This document shows positions 22,401 to 34,752 of a stretch of DNA of 64,000 bases, piece after piece; the stretch's first letter is position 1; every line of letters starts with the position of its first letter. Source of the DNA: Chelonoidis abingdonii (Eukaryota > Chordata > Testudines > Testudinidae); assembly GCF_003597395.2 (NCBI RefSeq), contig NC_133782.1, forward strand, positions 6,995,242 through 7,059,241. Direction: 5' to 3'. Both the position numbers and the translations under genes were made by a program. The notes under the pieces were generated by a model. It did not search any database, had not been told where the DNA came from, and worked only from the letters and a program-made list of their open reading frames with translations.

Positions 22401-23064
22401 GAATAACAGAACCCAAAGAGTCAAAGGTGTAAACATGACCCAGTCACTATCCAAAAGGAAACAGTGTTAAACAAAGTTCAGAGTCTGGTCCACAGAGACC
22501 TCAGTCTGCTTACTCCATGGCAAACACATTATTAAAAACCTTTAACGTCGTATTAAAGATACAGAAAAGAAGGAAAAACAGCTAATGCATTTGACGAGAA
22601 AAGTATTAAGTCAGGCTTTCATTTTGACACCTCTTGTTCCCCTTTCCTCCAGCTGCAGAGACTCTTTAGAAGAAACCCCCCTTGTTTGACAGTCTCTTGG
22701 CTTAGAGGGTAATGACTCTCTTTTGGGGCGGGGGGGGAGAGAAAAGGTGAGTTGAGCTGGGCTGAAGCTGTGATTGTTGCTGTTGTTAAAAGTCTAATCC
22801 TGCTGCCTTTGAGACAAACACACCCAAAAGGAGGAGCAGAACAAACAACAAAGATAGGAAATGCAGCCTCTGTCTCTGGTGTTGACGCTCACTTGCAGTC
22901 TCCTTGCTGGAAAAACCCAGGCACACGGTCACCTCAGCCACTCCAAAAACAGACAAACTTGTACCAGCACTGAGCTATTGAAGATATTGCTTTTAACTGC
23001 CTCTTTGGTCACAGGCTGAGAGCGGTGTTGCAAAAGATAGTCTTGGCCGGCTAAATCAGCTTTT

Positions 23065-23575
23065 ATAGATTCATAGATTCTAGGGCTGGAAGGGACCTTG
23101 AGAGGTCATCAAGTCCAGTCCCCTGCCCTCATGGCAGGACCAAATACTGTCTAGACCATCCCTGATAGACATTTATCTAACCTACTCTTAAATATCTCCA
23201 GAGATGGAGATTCCACAACCTCCCTAGGCAATTTATTCCAGTGTTTAACCACCCTGACAGTTAGGACCTTTTTCCTAATTTCCAACCTAAACCTCCCTTG
23301 CTGCAGTTTAAGCCCATTGCTTCTTGTTCTATCCTCAGATGCTAAGATGAACAAGTTTTCTCCCTCCTCCTTACGACACCCTTTTAGATACCTGAAAACT
23401 GCTATCATCTCCCCTCTGTCTTCTCTTTTCCAAACTGAACAAACCCAATTCTTTCAGCCTTTCTTCATAGGTCATGTTCTCTAGACTTTTATTCATTCTT
23501 GTTGCTCTTCTCTGGACCCTCTCCAATTTCTCCACATCTTTCTTGAAATGGGGTGCCCAGAACTGAACACAATAG
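23065..23575 (-). mobile_element. CR1 LINE 3' end (minus) with ORF2 C-terminus
   Basis: The edge 'attcatagattctagggctg' is the reversed CR1 tail. Minus-strand frames encode LPREVVESPSLEIFKSRLDK (23151-23408) and [20 protein letters not shown] (within 23371-23664), the conserved C-terminal part of CR1 ORF2. They lie in two frames, so the copy is frameshifted; the RT core is absent. Confidence 0.93.
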
Positions 23576-23714
23576 GAAAAAAGGAGAGAGAGAGGAAAGA
23601 GAAATGAGGAAGGGAAGGAAAAGAACACACCAGGTGTGGGGGGAGAGGGCAAGAGGGGTGACAAAATCTCATGTCCCTACTGGAGGTGGGGATTTAGCCA
23701 GAGTCAGTGGAGGG

Positions 23715-24165
23715 AGCTGTTCCTGAACCTCACTCCTTGGGGCATTAGAACCTTCTAATTTCCACCCTAAATATATTCATGACAAGTTTATACCCATTTG
23801 TTCTTGTGCCAACATTGTCCCTGAGCGTAAATAGCTCTTCCCCCATTCTCCCTCGTGATTACCCACCTGGTGTATTTGTAGAGAGCAAGCATAGCCCATC
23901 TCAGTCTTCATTTTGCTAGGCTAAATAAGCCAAGCTCTTCCAGTCTCCTCTCATAAAACAGGCCCCTGATGATCCTACCTTTTCTTTACACCTGTTCCCG
24001 TTTGAAATCATCTTTCTTGAACTTGGGTGACCAGAATGGTGCACAGTATTCCAGATGAAGTCTTACCAGTACCTTGTACAATGGCATTAATACATCTCTA
24101 TCTCTGCTCACCTCACCTGCTACATCCAAGGTTGCATTTGCCTCTTTCACAATTCCTATTTAGAC
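23715..24165 (-). mobile_element. Second, older CR1 fragment (minus)
   Basis: 'cattagaaccttctaatttc', 'cttccagtctcctctcataa', 'gaacttgggtgaccagaatg' and 'gtgcacagtattccagatga' are reversed CR1 ORF2 phrases of a different, more diverged subfamily than the neighbour at 23065. Confidence 0.75.
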
Positions 24166-24409
24166 AGGGGCCCCCAACCAAAATCCAGTTCTGAACACCC
24201 ACAAACTGTGGGAAAGTTTTTGGATCTGGGTCAAGATTTGGACTCTGACACTCAGCTTTATCTTATTCCAGTTCTTTAGACATTTAAAATGTTCACTAAT
24301 ATGTTGGGTTTTGGGTTTGTTTGTTCTTGATGCATTTTCTATTGATATCTCACTCTATATTTATCTACTGATAACTACTTCATAAGAGTAGTTATGGTTC
24401 ACCGTCAAA

Positions 24410-25319
24410 CTAGGATGACATATCAGATGGGGTCCCACAGGTGTCTGTCTTGCATCTGGCGCTATTCAATATTTTCATTAATGATTTAAATAATGGAGTA
24501 GAGAATATGTTTATAAAATTTACAGATGACTCCAAGCTGGGAGGGATTGCAAGCACTTTGGAAGACAAGATTAGAATTCAGAATGATCATGATAAATTGG
24601 AGAATTGGTCTGAAACCAATAAAATGAAATTTAATAGATAAGCGCAAAGTACTATACTTAGGAAGGAAAACGCAAATGCACAAATACATACTGGGGAATA
24701 AATTGCAAGGCAGTAGTACTGAAGAAAAGGATTTGGGGGGTACAGTGGATCACAAATAGAATATGAATCAGCAGGACGATTCTGTGGCAAAAAAGGCAAA
24801 CGTCATTCTGGGATGTATTAAGAGAAGTCTAATTTGTAAGACATGAGAGGTAATTGTCCCACTCTACTCAGCACTTGTGAGGCCTCGGCTGGAGTACTGT
24901 GTCCAGTTTCGAGCACCATACTTTGATAAAGATGTGAACATGTTGGAGTGAGTCCAGAGAAAAACAACAAAAATGATAACTGGTTTTGGAAAACATGACC
25001 TATGAAGAAAGGTTGCAAGAATTGAGCATGTCGAGTCTAAGAAGAAAAAGCTGAGGGAGGACATTAGCCTTCAAATATGAAGAAGGTTGTTATAAGAGGA
25101 GTGTGATCAATTGTTCTCCATGTCCACTTAAGGTAAGACATGAAATAATCGACTCAGTTTACAGGAAGGGAGATTCAGGTTAGATATTCACAAAAACTTT
25201 CTAACTCTAAGGATAATTAAGCTCTGGAATTAAATGAAATGATTACTTAGTCCTGCTCTGAGTGCAGGGGACTAGACTAGATTATTGAGGTCCCTTCCAT
25301 TCCTACACGTCTATGATTA
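24410..25319 (+). mobile_element. CR1 LINE 3' part (plus) including the RT catalytic region, decayed
   Basis: The frame at 24441-24641 encodes LFNIFINDLNNGVENMFIKF followed by TDDSKLGGIASTLEDK. That is the CR1 reverse-transcriptase block around the catalytic FADD motif, here FTDD. Downstream text matches the CR1 C-terminus but is broken by stops and frameshifts. It ends with the CR1 tail 'tcccttccattcctacacgt', 'ctatgatta'. Confidence 0.9.
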
Positions 25320-25325
25320 CTTAAG

Positions 25326-25462
25326 AAGGCTGTGGAATCCCTGTCCCTGGAGGTTTCTAAAAACAAACACCTGTCTGGGATGGTCTATCCTGTCTCAGCA
25401 AAGGAGGAATGAATTAGATGACCTGTCAAGGTCCCTTCCAGCCCCACATATCTATGATTCTA
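25326..25462 (+). mobile_element. Second CR1 3' end (plus), truncated
   Basis: 'aggctgtggaatccctgtcc', 'ctggaggtttctaaaaac', 'gatgacctgtcaaggtcc' and 'atctatgattctat' form another CR1 3' end directly after the first. The C-terminal region appears twice in a row, so this is a separate short insertion or a partial duplication. Confidence 0.8.
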
Positions 25463-26094
25463 TCCTTCTGTGTTTCTATTATTTTCCCCTTTGGTTTGAT
25501 TTTGGTTGGGTGTCTTTTTGTTTGTTTGTTTTTGTTTTTACCTACCTTTTCCCTGGGGCCTCTGTTTTCAAGATACATAAAACAAATGTTTCAACTTGAA
25601 TAATGTGTTTTTCTCTCACATTAAAAGAAAATAAAATTGTTCAATCTCTTCCTATGGTAACAAGTGGCGATAACCAGCACAGGTGAGACTACAAGTCCCA
25701 AACCCATTTTTATGCCCAGAAGCCACCTTGTTAGGATGAGGTCATCTGGGGGAGAGGCAGTGAAATCTGGGAGTTGTGGTTCTGAAGTACTCCCAAGAGG
25801 AAGTGACTTTCTTGTGCAGCCTGATTGCTTTGTCTTATTGGGAATACAAATACTACACATATCCACGTAGTGAGTGTGACTATTTGCAGGCAGCCCTACA
25901 TATTCAAGGCTTCAAAGAGAACTTTACGCAACAAAGTAGAAATGGGTAGTTAAGCAATCAAATTATTATAATCATTCATTATTTAGAGCAGGCTTTGTGC
26001 TGTACCAGACACAATCAGGGTAAGAACCCTACCTTGAGGCACGTACAATTATAAAGATTAATTACCTACAATTAACTGTTTAAAATGTTTACAG

Positions 26095-26208
26095 CAGTGA
26101 TTTTTAACCTCTTTTCATTTGCAGACCCCTAAAAATTTTTGAATTTTGGATTTCACCTTTGGAAATCTTAGCCATAGTCTGCAGATTCCTGGGGTCCACC
26201 AATCACTG
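26095..26208. mobile_element. Short hAT MITE (114 bp)
   Basis: Starts CAGTGATTTTTAACC and ends GGTCCACCAATCACTG, with the phrases 'catttgcagacccctaaaaa' and 'tctgcagattcctggggtcc' shared with 60237-60445. The flanks gtttacag (26087-26094) and ttatacag (26209-26216) agree at six of eight positions, a worn target duplication. Confidence 0.75.
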
Positions 26209-27054
26209 TTATACAGAGTTTTGAAGATGTAAAGTAGTATATAAAGTCACATTTAAAAAGTTAGCAAGTACCATACAGCATCTGGTATATTACAGTTATT
26301 TTCTATTTTAACTATTAAGGGGATATCAAATACTCTCTTGATATGCAAGGATGTCCTGTCTCTCCAAATTGTTTGGAAGAATTTACCTTATCTCCACACA
26401 TATTTCTACATATGGGTCATTTCCCTGTTACTATTTTTTTTTCCAATCCTCCTCTTTCAGTGCTATTACAACCCAACATGTCAAAGCCCAAATCAGCATT
26501 TCTGTTTCACAATTCGCAGCAACATCAGGTTTCAGTGTCAAATATCTTCAAAGACTGTTGTGTGCAGATGAATTTTGAGAGAGAAGTCTGGACTGGACTC
26601 TGTGATGCTTTTTTCTGAAGTCCAGATTTTAGCTCAAATTCAAGCAGCATCCAGGCGGGCCCTCTCGCTTGTGTCTTTTATGAATACATAAAGCAGCACT
26701 GTCAAACAGAGGCGACGTGTAACTGTTGATAGTGTGGGGCACAATTTAAAGGTGCTGGTGGTATGCAGAGGGATTCAGGGCAGGGCATATAAACCCTGGC
26801 AGAAATATGGGGTGGGGGAGCCTTGTGACCCCATATACCTCCCCACGTGTCACCTCTGTGTGTCAGATCCTAATGAGCCCTCTTGTGACTGATAGGGCTA
26901 CCCTTCTGTTTGTCAGTATCGAAAGGTAGGAATTTAACCTTTTGAAGACTTGATCTACATATAAACCCCCTTGAGAACCTACATAAGAATTATTGACACA
27001 AATGATCTTAAGACAGGTTAGACCTACCTCTGAAGCCAGGGTCTTTGTTATTGA

Positions 27055-27229
27055 CAGGGCTTCCCAGAGGATTCAGGGGGCCTGGGGCAAAGCAATTTCG
27101 GGGGACCCTTCCATAAAAAAAAAAGTTGCTATACTATAGAATACTAAATTCTCGTGGGGGCCTCTGTGAGGCCCGGGGCCTGGGGCAAATTGTCCCACTC
27201 CTCCCCCCCCGCCCCCCCGGGCAGCCCTG
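27055..27229. mobile_element. hAT-like MITE (175 bp), same family as 9934-10195
   Basis: Ends are CAGGGCTTCCCAGAGG and CCCGGGCAGCCCTG. It shares 'aggattcagggggcctgggg' and 'gcccggggcctggggcaaat' with the copy at 9934-10195. The flanks gttattga (27047-27054) and gttactgt (27230-27237) agree at six of eight positions. Confidence 0.82.
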
Positions 27230-29859
27230 GTTACTGTCCAGGTTTATTCCCCCTGCCAACAGCACAATGATGTCTTTATAAAGGAATTTAGTTCTAACTG
27301 TTGGCCCTCCTCTGTCTTGGAGGTAGCTTAATTGGATATGTGTAATTTTTTTTTCCAATTCCAGCACTGCATTTAACATGTCTTGTGCAACTATAACTCG
27401 TTAAATAAGTGCCTGTCATGCCATCGTTCTTCACGGGCATGATTTTTACTGGCGGTGAGGGCTAATTTCCAGTACTTATCTCTACTTGTCATGATCACTT
27501 GCAAAACAGGATTGTCTACAGATATTATCAATTAATCTGTGCCTGGCTGCATCTAAGAGCAAACATTGGTTGAAAAAGGTTAATATACAGATCTGTTCGA
27601 TTAGTACTTCAGATGTCTTACTGTCATGAAGCAATCAAGTAGTTAAAGCAGGTAAACAGTCTTAATGGGATGGAAATCTGTGAGGAGGGCAGTAAAAGAG
27701 AGAGACTATATGCAGAAACTGCTACAGATTCAGACTCTGGAGGTGAGCTGTGGGGAGATGAGTAAAAAGGAAATAGTTTGTCCTTTTATTACGCAGTCTC
27801 CATGTTTACATGCACATTCCTAGGCCTATAGGATTATGAAGCTTTACCTGTACACCTATCACAAAGAGTAGCAAAGTGACCTTCAGATTAAAACTCACAG
27901 AGAAAATTAGCACCCCAGCTCTCTGAGTGCCTGAATATTGCTAGCATGAGAGAGTGTGCATGTGTCATTGTGTATCTTAGTGTTGTTGGTTATAATGTGG
28001 AGGAGAAGGAAGGGAGACAAGCTAGTCATTTCACATTAGCGCAAAAGGGAGGGGAAGGTAATGGGAAAAGGACATGCAAACTATACTTTGTAGGGACCTG
28101 CTGAAAACATGCCACATGCAGCAGAAAGCTTGGTGTCCCCTTGGTTCCCAAGCTGGCATTTACTGAAACAAATAACCTCCTATTTCCACCTTTACAAACT
28201 GGTTGCGTCTGTCTTATCAAGATTTCCATCTGCTCACAGCCTCAACTCACTGTGCTCTTATTACCTCCCATTATGGTTACTTGAGCTTCCTCCTTGCTAG
28301 TCTCAGCGATTATCTCCTGACTTGGGCTTTCTCAAACTTTGGGGCCAAGCCATAGGCCTATCAGTGTCTGGCTGGGGCACAAAACTCTTTTATTACCCTT
28401 CTATTTACAGTCCCGAAGCCCAGCAAATACAAATGGCTGCCTGGGTTTCCCTATGAAATTCCCTCAAAAGCTAGTTCCAGCTCCAGCTAAAATTGTTCTC
28501 ATGCATGTTGCAGGGAATGAGCAGGAATTCCCCTGCAGTAACACCTGGCCTTGAGGGCAGGGAAACTCACTCTCCTCCCTGATGCTCTAAGCTCCATCTA
28601 TTGGTGCCTAGGCAGTGTGAAGCCTCTAGGGAGGACAAATAGGGGCAAAGGAGGAGGTGGCCACCAGCTGTCCCAGGGAGGGCCTTGCTAGCAAGGATGA
28701 GATGAAGTGAAGTGGAAATAGGCAGTGGCTCCAAGGAGGAATGGAGTCATTAATAGTGGGCATGCAATGGGAACAGAATGGGGAGGAGATGGAATGAGGG
28801 AAACGCCTACCCCCAGCCTCTTCACCTTCAGCTCTTGTGCCCCCTGCTCCTCATTACTGTTTCCCTCTGCCCCCATCCTGTTTCTCTTTGAGCCTCTCTT
28901 CCCCTGCAGAGATAGGTTAGTCTCCAATATCAGTCTGGGTTAGCCTGGCCACAGGAACAAATTCACCCATCTCCCTGAAAGGTGTCAGCTGATCTCTCTG
29001 AACAATTCCTCCAGCACACCCCAAGGTTCAGCCTCTGATTATTTGCCTTGATAAAGGTGGAGCATGAGGGCAAAACGTTTCAGATGCCCTACAAGTCAAT
29101 GCTTTGTCTGCTATGAGGGGGCTTCTGCTTCTTCCACTTGGGAGACTGTTCCACACTAATCAATAGCACCATTAGGCCTTTTTTTTGTTCTGTTACTCAA
29201 TTTACATTTTCCTTTTCTTCATTTAATCTCATTACTTTTATTTATGCTCAGCTAAAAATCTCTGTTAAAACGAAATTAAGATTGAGCACGTGTCAGTAAT
29301 TTAGAGGCATAAAACATTCCAGGGATGTTGTAATTATTCCAAAATGAAGCATTACAAACACAGATATTTGAGAGTTAAGGTCACATAGAAAAAGGAATCC
29401 AAGTAAGGTAAGAAATGTATAGCTCAAGCAAAGCCTGCTTCTTCATCACATACTATGTGTGTTTTGCTTTCTTTAAGACCACATTGCCCCCTCACTTCAG
29501 TAGTTCTCAAGCACGTTAAGGAATTACTCCTTCTAGAATGTCTCAAGACAGAAATAGCTTCCCCTTCTCCATCTCATCAGACATAAGCTACTTGCCTTCA
29601 CTTGCCCATCCCCATGTTACCTATCATCTTGTATGCTATCAAGGTGTTGACTCCCACCTCCGATGGACCACAGATGTCCACCTTCATCACCCACTCATTA
29701 AACTTTCCAACAAGCTCCTTTGTGCTTTCTCCCATGGTGCTCCTCATCTATAAGAGAAGTTTCCCCATAGTCATCCACAAGGCCACCACAGTCTCCTCCT
29801 TCGAGACACTTAAACTTCTTGCCATGTCTCCTACAAAAAACTTGACAATGGTTCAGCAG

Positions 29860-30089
29860 CTGATGTGCTAAAACCACGGCCTGTCACGGGACTGATACCG
29901 TTGCATTGTTTTCTTGTACACTCCATGTCTAGCTGTATTCATCAGTCTCTCGTATGCTTGGATTGCAAGCTGTTTGTAATAGGGAGAATCATTTTGTTCT
30001 GTTTGTACAGCACCTAGCACAGTGGGGTCCTGCTGTGTGATTGGGGCTCCTAGGCACCACATCAATACGAATAATAAATAATAATACCA
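29860..30089 (+). repeat. LINE/SINE 3' tail (plus)
   Basis: 'tgtttgtacagcacctagca', 'cagtggggtcctgctgtgtg' and 'ggggctcctaggcacca' are followed by an AATA-rich microsatellite end. This is the forward orientation of the tail unit found reversed at 15834, 20925 and 60640. The body to its left (about 29500-29860) may belong to the same LINE but is not recognisable with confidence. Confidence 0.65.
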
Positions 30090-30097
30090 GTGCTCAC

Positions 30098-30454
30098 CTA
30101 AGTTCCCTCTATGCAGCCTATTAAACACCACATAGGCACTCAGGGCTGTGGCAGGGAGAGATGCCTCTCTGCCAGCCCCAGACCTGCCACGACTGGGGGA
30201 GAGATGCCCCAACCCAGCTCCGCCCCTGGATCAGCAGTCGGAGCCCTCTACCCCCGCTCCCACCCCCTGAACTCCTAACCCTCTGCCCCAGCCCTGAGAC
30301 CACTCCCACACTCCAAACCCCTTGGCCTCACCCTAGCCACATGAATTTTGTTATGTGCACCAATACGAAGGGATGTGTGACACATCACCTCCATATTGGT
30401 GCACATAACAGAATTCATTCCACACATGGATGGGAAAAATTAGAGGGAACACTG
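30098..30454. mobile_element. hAT-like DNA transposon (357 bp) inserted next to the LINE tail
   Basis: Right end TAGAGGGAACACTG; the left end CTAAGTTCCCTCTA is its inverted complement with three changes. The perfect 8-bp duplication gtgctcac is at 30090-30097 and 30455-30462. It contains a 23-bp-arm palindrome at 30343-30416. No transposase: the 171-aa and 114-aa frames here are element translation. Confidence 0.85.
30343..30416. repeat. Palindrome inside the 30098-30454 element
   Basis: 'gttatgtgcaccaata' at the left faces 'tattggtgcacataac' at the right, extended by gaatt/aattc, around a spacer of about 28 bp. Confidence 0.9.
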
Positions 30455-30462
30455 GTGCTCAC

Positions 30463-31350
30463 CCATACAAACTGGTATCGAACATTTTGCTGCCCCTTGC
30501 ATTTTGCTGCCCTAGGTAACTACTTGTACAGTGTGTACAATGGAGTCAGCCCTGGGTTTCAAAGCCCCCAGATGCAATTGCCTTCAAATACCCTCCAGCT
30601 GAATACAATGAGGCCACCAAATACCAGCCAACTCAGCAAAGATCAGGGTTGGGTTTTTTTATTGCAGTCAAAATGAACACTCAGAGAGAATCCATGAAAT
30701 AAATGAAAATAGACAAGTCCTCTGCTTTGAAAATCTCTCTCGGCACAGTGGATGCTCAGCCATCAGTCGTCTTCTCCTAAACCAAGATAACCTCACCAAC
30801 TCTACACACATGCTGAACAAATCACAACCAAGTACAAAGAACCGATTTCTCTGTGGATTGCTCGACAGAGCTCGGGGTGTTTACTTCTCAGTTTTCCCAA
30901 GTTAATGTCCTGTGAATGCTTCTTCACATTGGTCTGGCTGGAAAAGAAAACTCTTGACTGTTTCTTTCATCCTCCAGTCACTTGTTAACTTAACAGTGAG
31001 GCTGGATGAGGGTCATGTACCAGAGCCTGAAGGCCACCAGCATTAGATGTGTATGCCCTTCTTTACATCACTGTATCCTTCTGTTCGGTGTGAGCCACCA
31101 AAAAAGTCTGATTTTATCCTTGAATTCTAACTTAGAGGGTCATACAACAAAATGGTAAATATTGTAACAATGTTAACGTGTGTATTAGGACAAAGAAGAT
31201 ATACAAATAAGTTTACATTGTTTTTTGTACTTGGATCTGTGAATGCAGACACGGATACCCTTACAAACAAGGTCTGAATTTTTACATTGAAATTTTGGTG
31301 CCCAGAATGGACACCTAAGCGCTGAGCACCCACATTCAGAATTTGAAAAT
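30463..31350. other. Intergenic DNA, nothing recognised
   Basis: No gene and no classified repeat. Open frames here are short and featureless. Confidence 0.4.
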
Positions 31351-31355
31351 CCTGT

Positions 31356-31999
31356 TGTCACGGAGTCCCCATGCGATGCTCTGGAACTGCTCCCCACAAA
31401 GCCAGTCAGGACTTTGGGGAGCCTCCTCTCCCTTGGAGCAGACTGTCTCCAGGGCAAGAAGCTCACACAGTTCACCTCCCTGGGTCTGACCTTGGAGCAT
31501 TCAGCATATGCTCCTCCATGCATTTCCCACAGCGAGTCCACGCAGGCGGGGTCCTGGGGAAGCCAGACGGTCCTGCACCCCCACTCCGCAGTCAGACGTG
31601 ACTCTCAGCCAGCCAGTAAAACAGAAGTTTATTGGATGACAGGAACATGAGCTTGTAGGTACAGAGAACGAGATCCCTCAGCCAGGTCCATTCTTGGGCC
31701 CACTGACCAGACACTTCCCATCCCCAGCCAGCCCCAACTGAAACCCCGTCCGGCCCCTCCTTTCTGACTTTTTCCTCTTTCCAGGGCCAGGAGGTCACCT
31801 GATCTCTTTGTTCACCTTTAGCTATCCCCTTGCAGGGGGGGAAGGGCCCCAGCCATTTGTTGCCAGGAGACAGAGTGTCAGTGATTTATGCACACGGGCC
31901 TTTATCCCACCACCTAGGAACTTAAAAAATGCATAGGGGAAACTGAGGCACCCACACAGTATTCAGAGGAAACATTAAGAACAGTCCCACTTTGTCATG
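31356..31999 (-). mobile_element. Solo LTR of an endogenous retrovirus or LTR retrotransposon (minus)
   Basis: A 644-bp unit with inverted ends TGTCACGGAGT (left) and, reverse-complemented at the right, CATGACAAAGT. It is flanked by the 5-bp direct repeat cctgt (31351-31355 and 32000-32004). On the minus strand it carries AATAAA (reverse complement at about 31630-31635), as expected for an LTR polyadenylation signal. No gag, pol or env sequence is adjacent, so this is a recombined solo LTR. A DNA transposon with 5-bp duplication is less likely but not excluded. Confidence 0.6.
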
Positions 32000-32004
32000 C
32001 CTGT

Positions 32005-34619
32005 TTAGATGCCTTCCTTAAATGAACCATGGTCTAACTCCATGGACTAAATCTGTGCATTTTTGTGTTTATGAAAGAAGAATCAAAACAGATAGCTGCA
32101 ATTTGATTTTCTTTATGGGCATTATGGATGGATTAAATACATCCTGAGTGTAACTTCATTAAATTCAACATTAGGAATGAATTTGACTGATTTATATTTA
32201 GTTTGAATCAATAATATCCTAGGTTTATGTATCACATTTCATATCAGTCATGTACATCAGACTAATTGTGTAATTATATACAGGAATAACCACTGAAATT
32301 CAGGTGGAAGACAACAGCAGCAGGTGGCAGGACAACACAGTCTACCATAGAAGGCTGCAGTAGGTGATTCTGGGCTAAGGATATTGGGGTGAACCCCTAG
32401 TGTCTTACAAAAGTGCCATGAGTTATTTTGGGGTTGAAGTCTGTGCATTTGGCTGACAGGGTGCAGCTCCAGGCCTGGATTTGGGCTTAAAGACTCCCTT
32501 TTTGAAACACGTTACAACAAATACATAAGTTTTTAGGAACTCTTCCCCAATGGTAGATTGCATGGAACTTAATGTGTCCATCTTAGAAGGCCTGAATTAA
32601 CCCAGTGAGTTTTATATTTTAAACCAATTTTGCAGGCCACATTGCCATCTCTTTCCCCTGGTTCATCATTGAAACCACATTACCCCAAAGAAAATAAAGC
32701 GATGTTGCTGCTTGTAAATCGTGCTGGTCTGACAGTAGTAGACTGTGAGTTACAGAGTTTAAGGCCAGATGAGACCACCAGATTATCTAATCTGACCGCC
32801 TGCATATCACAGGCTACCAGCAGCACCCACATACTAAACCCAACAAAATGCTGCAGCCTGTGTTTATTATTAGAGTAAGAACAATCTGCATAGCAGTGGT
32901 GCAACCTTGCTCAATACTGGTTAACAAGGGGCATAAATCCCAGCCAAGAGAGACTTCTGGTAAGGCTGAAAGAGTAAATCACTCTCCATTCCCATTCACT
33001 CCTTTACTCGTCTTCTGAGATTACCACACAAGGGTCTAACCCTTCAGTCCCTCATGCAGGCAAAATGCCTATTAATCTTACTGGAGAGTTGCATGCATAA
33101 TACCCAAATGATCAGACCCCAGAGGGTGTCAGTTATGGCAAGTGACTGTTCTCTTTTGTGATATATACATGTCTGTCCCTATGAAGGACTGAACTTAGAT
33201 CACCAATTTATTTCATAGGGGCTACCGTACAGACATCAGCTGGTAATGCTTTTGGTTCACTAATGATTCCAAGTTGGATTCACCCCAGTGAGGGAGAGGT
33301 GAAAGCTTCCATAACCTATTATTACCAGATCCCTGGTCATGGATTCCCTTCCCACAACAGGCACGGCTGAGGGACAAGGCACAGAAAGCAGACTGAGTAC
33401 ATTATTATAGGTATTATATTACAGTATTGGAAGGAGACGATTTAAAACATTCACTCACAACTCCCACACCCCAGCCCCGGAGTTTGGTTTGGTTTGGGAT
33501 TTTACATGAGGGCAGGTGTGGAGGACAGTTTGAAGGGGACTGACCCTGGATTTTGTTTTGCATAGTTGGATTAAGGCTCTGTTTTATCCATAAAAATGAT
33601 CTGACTAGAGACACCCTGTTATTAATGAAGAATATTGGGTAATATGCCTCTGACTACTACATCTTCAAACACTCACTGGCACCCAGACTGGGCTTTTTGG
33701 ATACTGTATCGGCTCAGCTGTGCGTCTGGATTCTGTAATAACCACAGCGCCGTTCTACTGGGCTAATATTTTTAAGAGCAGAAACACATTCCCGCTTGCT
33801 AGGCCAGGAGAAGCCTTGCAAAGTGACCTGTGGCCGGTACTCCTGGGAACTTTACAGAAAAGTGGTAAGGGCACTAGATAAGTGGAGCGAGGAAAAACTA
33901 GAGTTAAACAAGTAAAGGTCACATAATGCAAGGGGCTGCAAACTTTCCACTGTAGGAGAAAACCAACAAAATGACTCATATTAAAACTTTTCTGTTTCGC
34001 TTCAACTGTCGTCCTTCTCCTAATGAGGTAGGGGAGAGGCGGTGTCCGTTTGGCCTCAGCATCGTGACTTGGTTTTGCAAGGAAAGGTTGGACAGCAAGT
34101 GCTTGTTTGCAAGATCCCGTCTATTAAGCTTCTTCCTGTAACGCGAGCGTGAGCTCGCCCCGTTGTCTGCTCTGTTGTCAGGCCAGACTGCACAAGCACC
34201 GAGCGATCTTTCCCCTCCCGGAAGGAGATTAGATCTAACTACACCCCTCAAGCTGCACCCCCGATGAAGAAGGCGGGTGGGTCCCAGTTTTCGGGATGGA
34301 AAACTCCAGCCTAGGTCAGTGCCCGTGTGGAAGCGATCACAGAGGATCTGCGGATTGTCACACTGCTAGTGATTAAAGAGTCCCCGGGCCGGACTGCTGG
34401 GAGGTCCCACATGGCTCCTGGCAGCAGAAGTTGCAAAGGGTTTATCCTGGAAACCCAGCAGAGCACTGGCGATTTTCACAGCTCTTTAGCTGCCACCCTT
34501 GCTGCTGTAGGGAAGGTGTTTATTGGAGTGGGCAGACAGGCGCCTCTCCCTTAAAAGCACAATCAAATGGCAAGCTCTGAGCATGCCTCTGGCTCTGTCC
34601 TCTCCACCTGAAAAGAAAA
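32005..34619. other. Upstream intergenic DNA of BHLHE23
   Basis: No gene recognised. It holds a CR1 fragment at 32750-32870. From about 34.0 kb CpGs become more frequent (for example 'taacgcgagcgtgagctcg' near 34139), which may be distal promoter sequence. Confidence 0.45.
32750..32870 (-). mobile_element. CR1 LINE 3' UTR fragment (minus)
   Basis: 'ggccagatgagaccaccaga', 'ttatctaatctgaccgcctg' and 'catatcacaggctacca' match a CR1 3' UTR in reverse orientation. Confidence 0.75.
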
Positions 34620-34752
34620 GCACCGTCCAGGGCCGGGCTGTGGGGAACGGCCGGGCCTTTGGGGGAGCTCACTGGCTTCGTGGCTAAGTAGCTGTCCCTG
34701 GCCGGGCGCTACCTTGGCTTCTCCTCCCTGTGTTTTAATGCCCTACAATACC

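Larger units (their letters stand above)
18752..23064. other. Intergenic DNA with scattered SINE and CR1 fragments
   Basis: No gene recognised. SINE fragments at 19010-19235 and 20925-21050, a CT tract at 21375-21394 and an old CR1 piece at 22240-22400 have their own entries. The segment 19320-19800 has several short open frames but no recognisable domain. Confidence 0.45.
25463..29859. other. Intergenic DNA with two short hAT elements
   Basis: No gene recognised. hAT copies at 26095-26208 and 27055-27229 have their own entries; a TTTG tract lies near 25517. 'gactacaagtcccaaaccc' near 25687 resembles a dispersed repeat, but no termini were found. Confidence 0.45.

Noticed and set aside
30161..30676. 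171-codon plus-strand frame
   Set aside because: It starts inside the hAT-like element at 30098-30454 and runs out of it; no domain.
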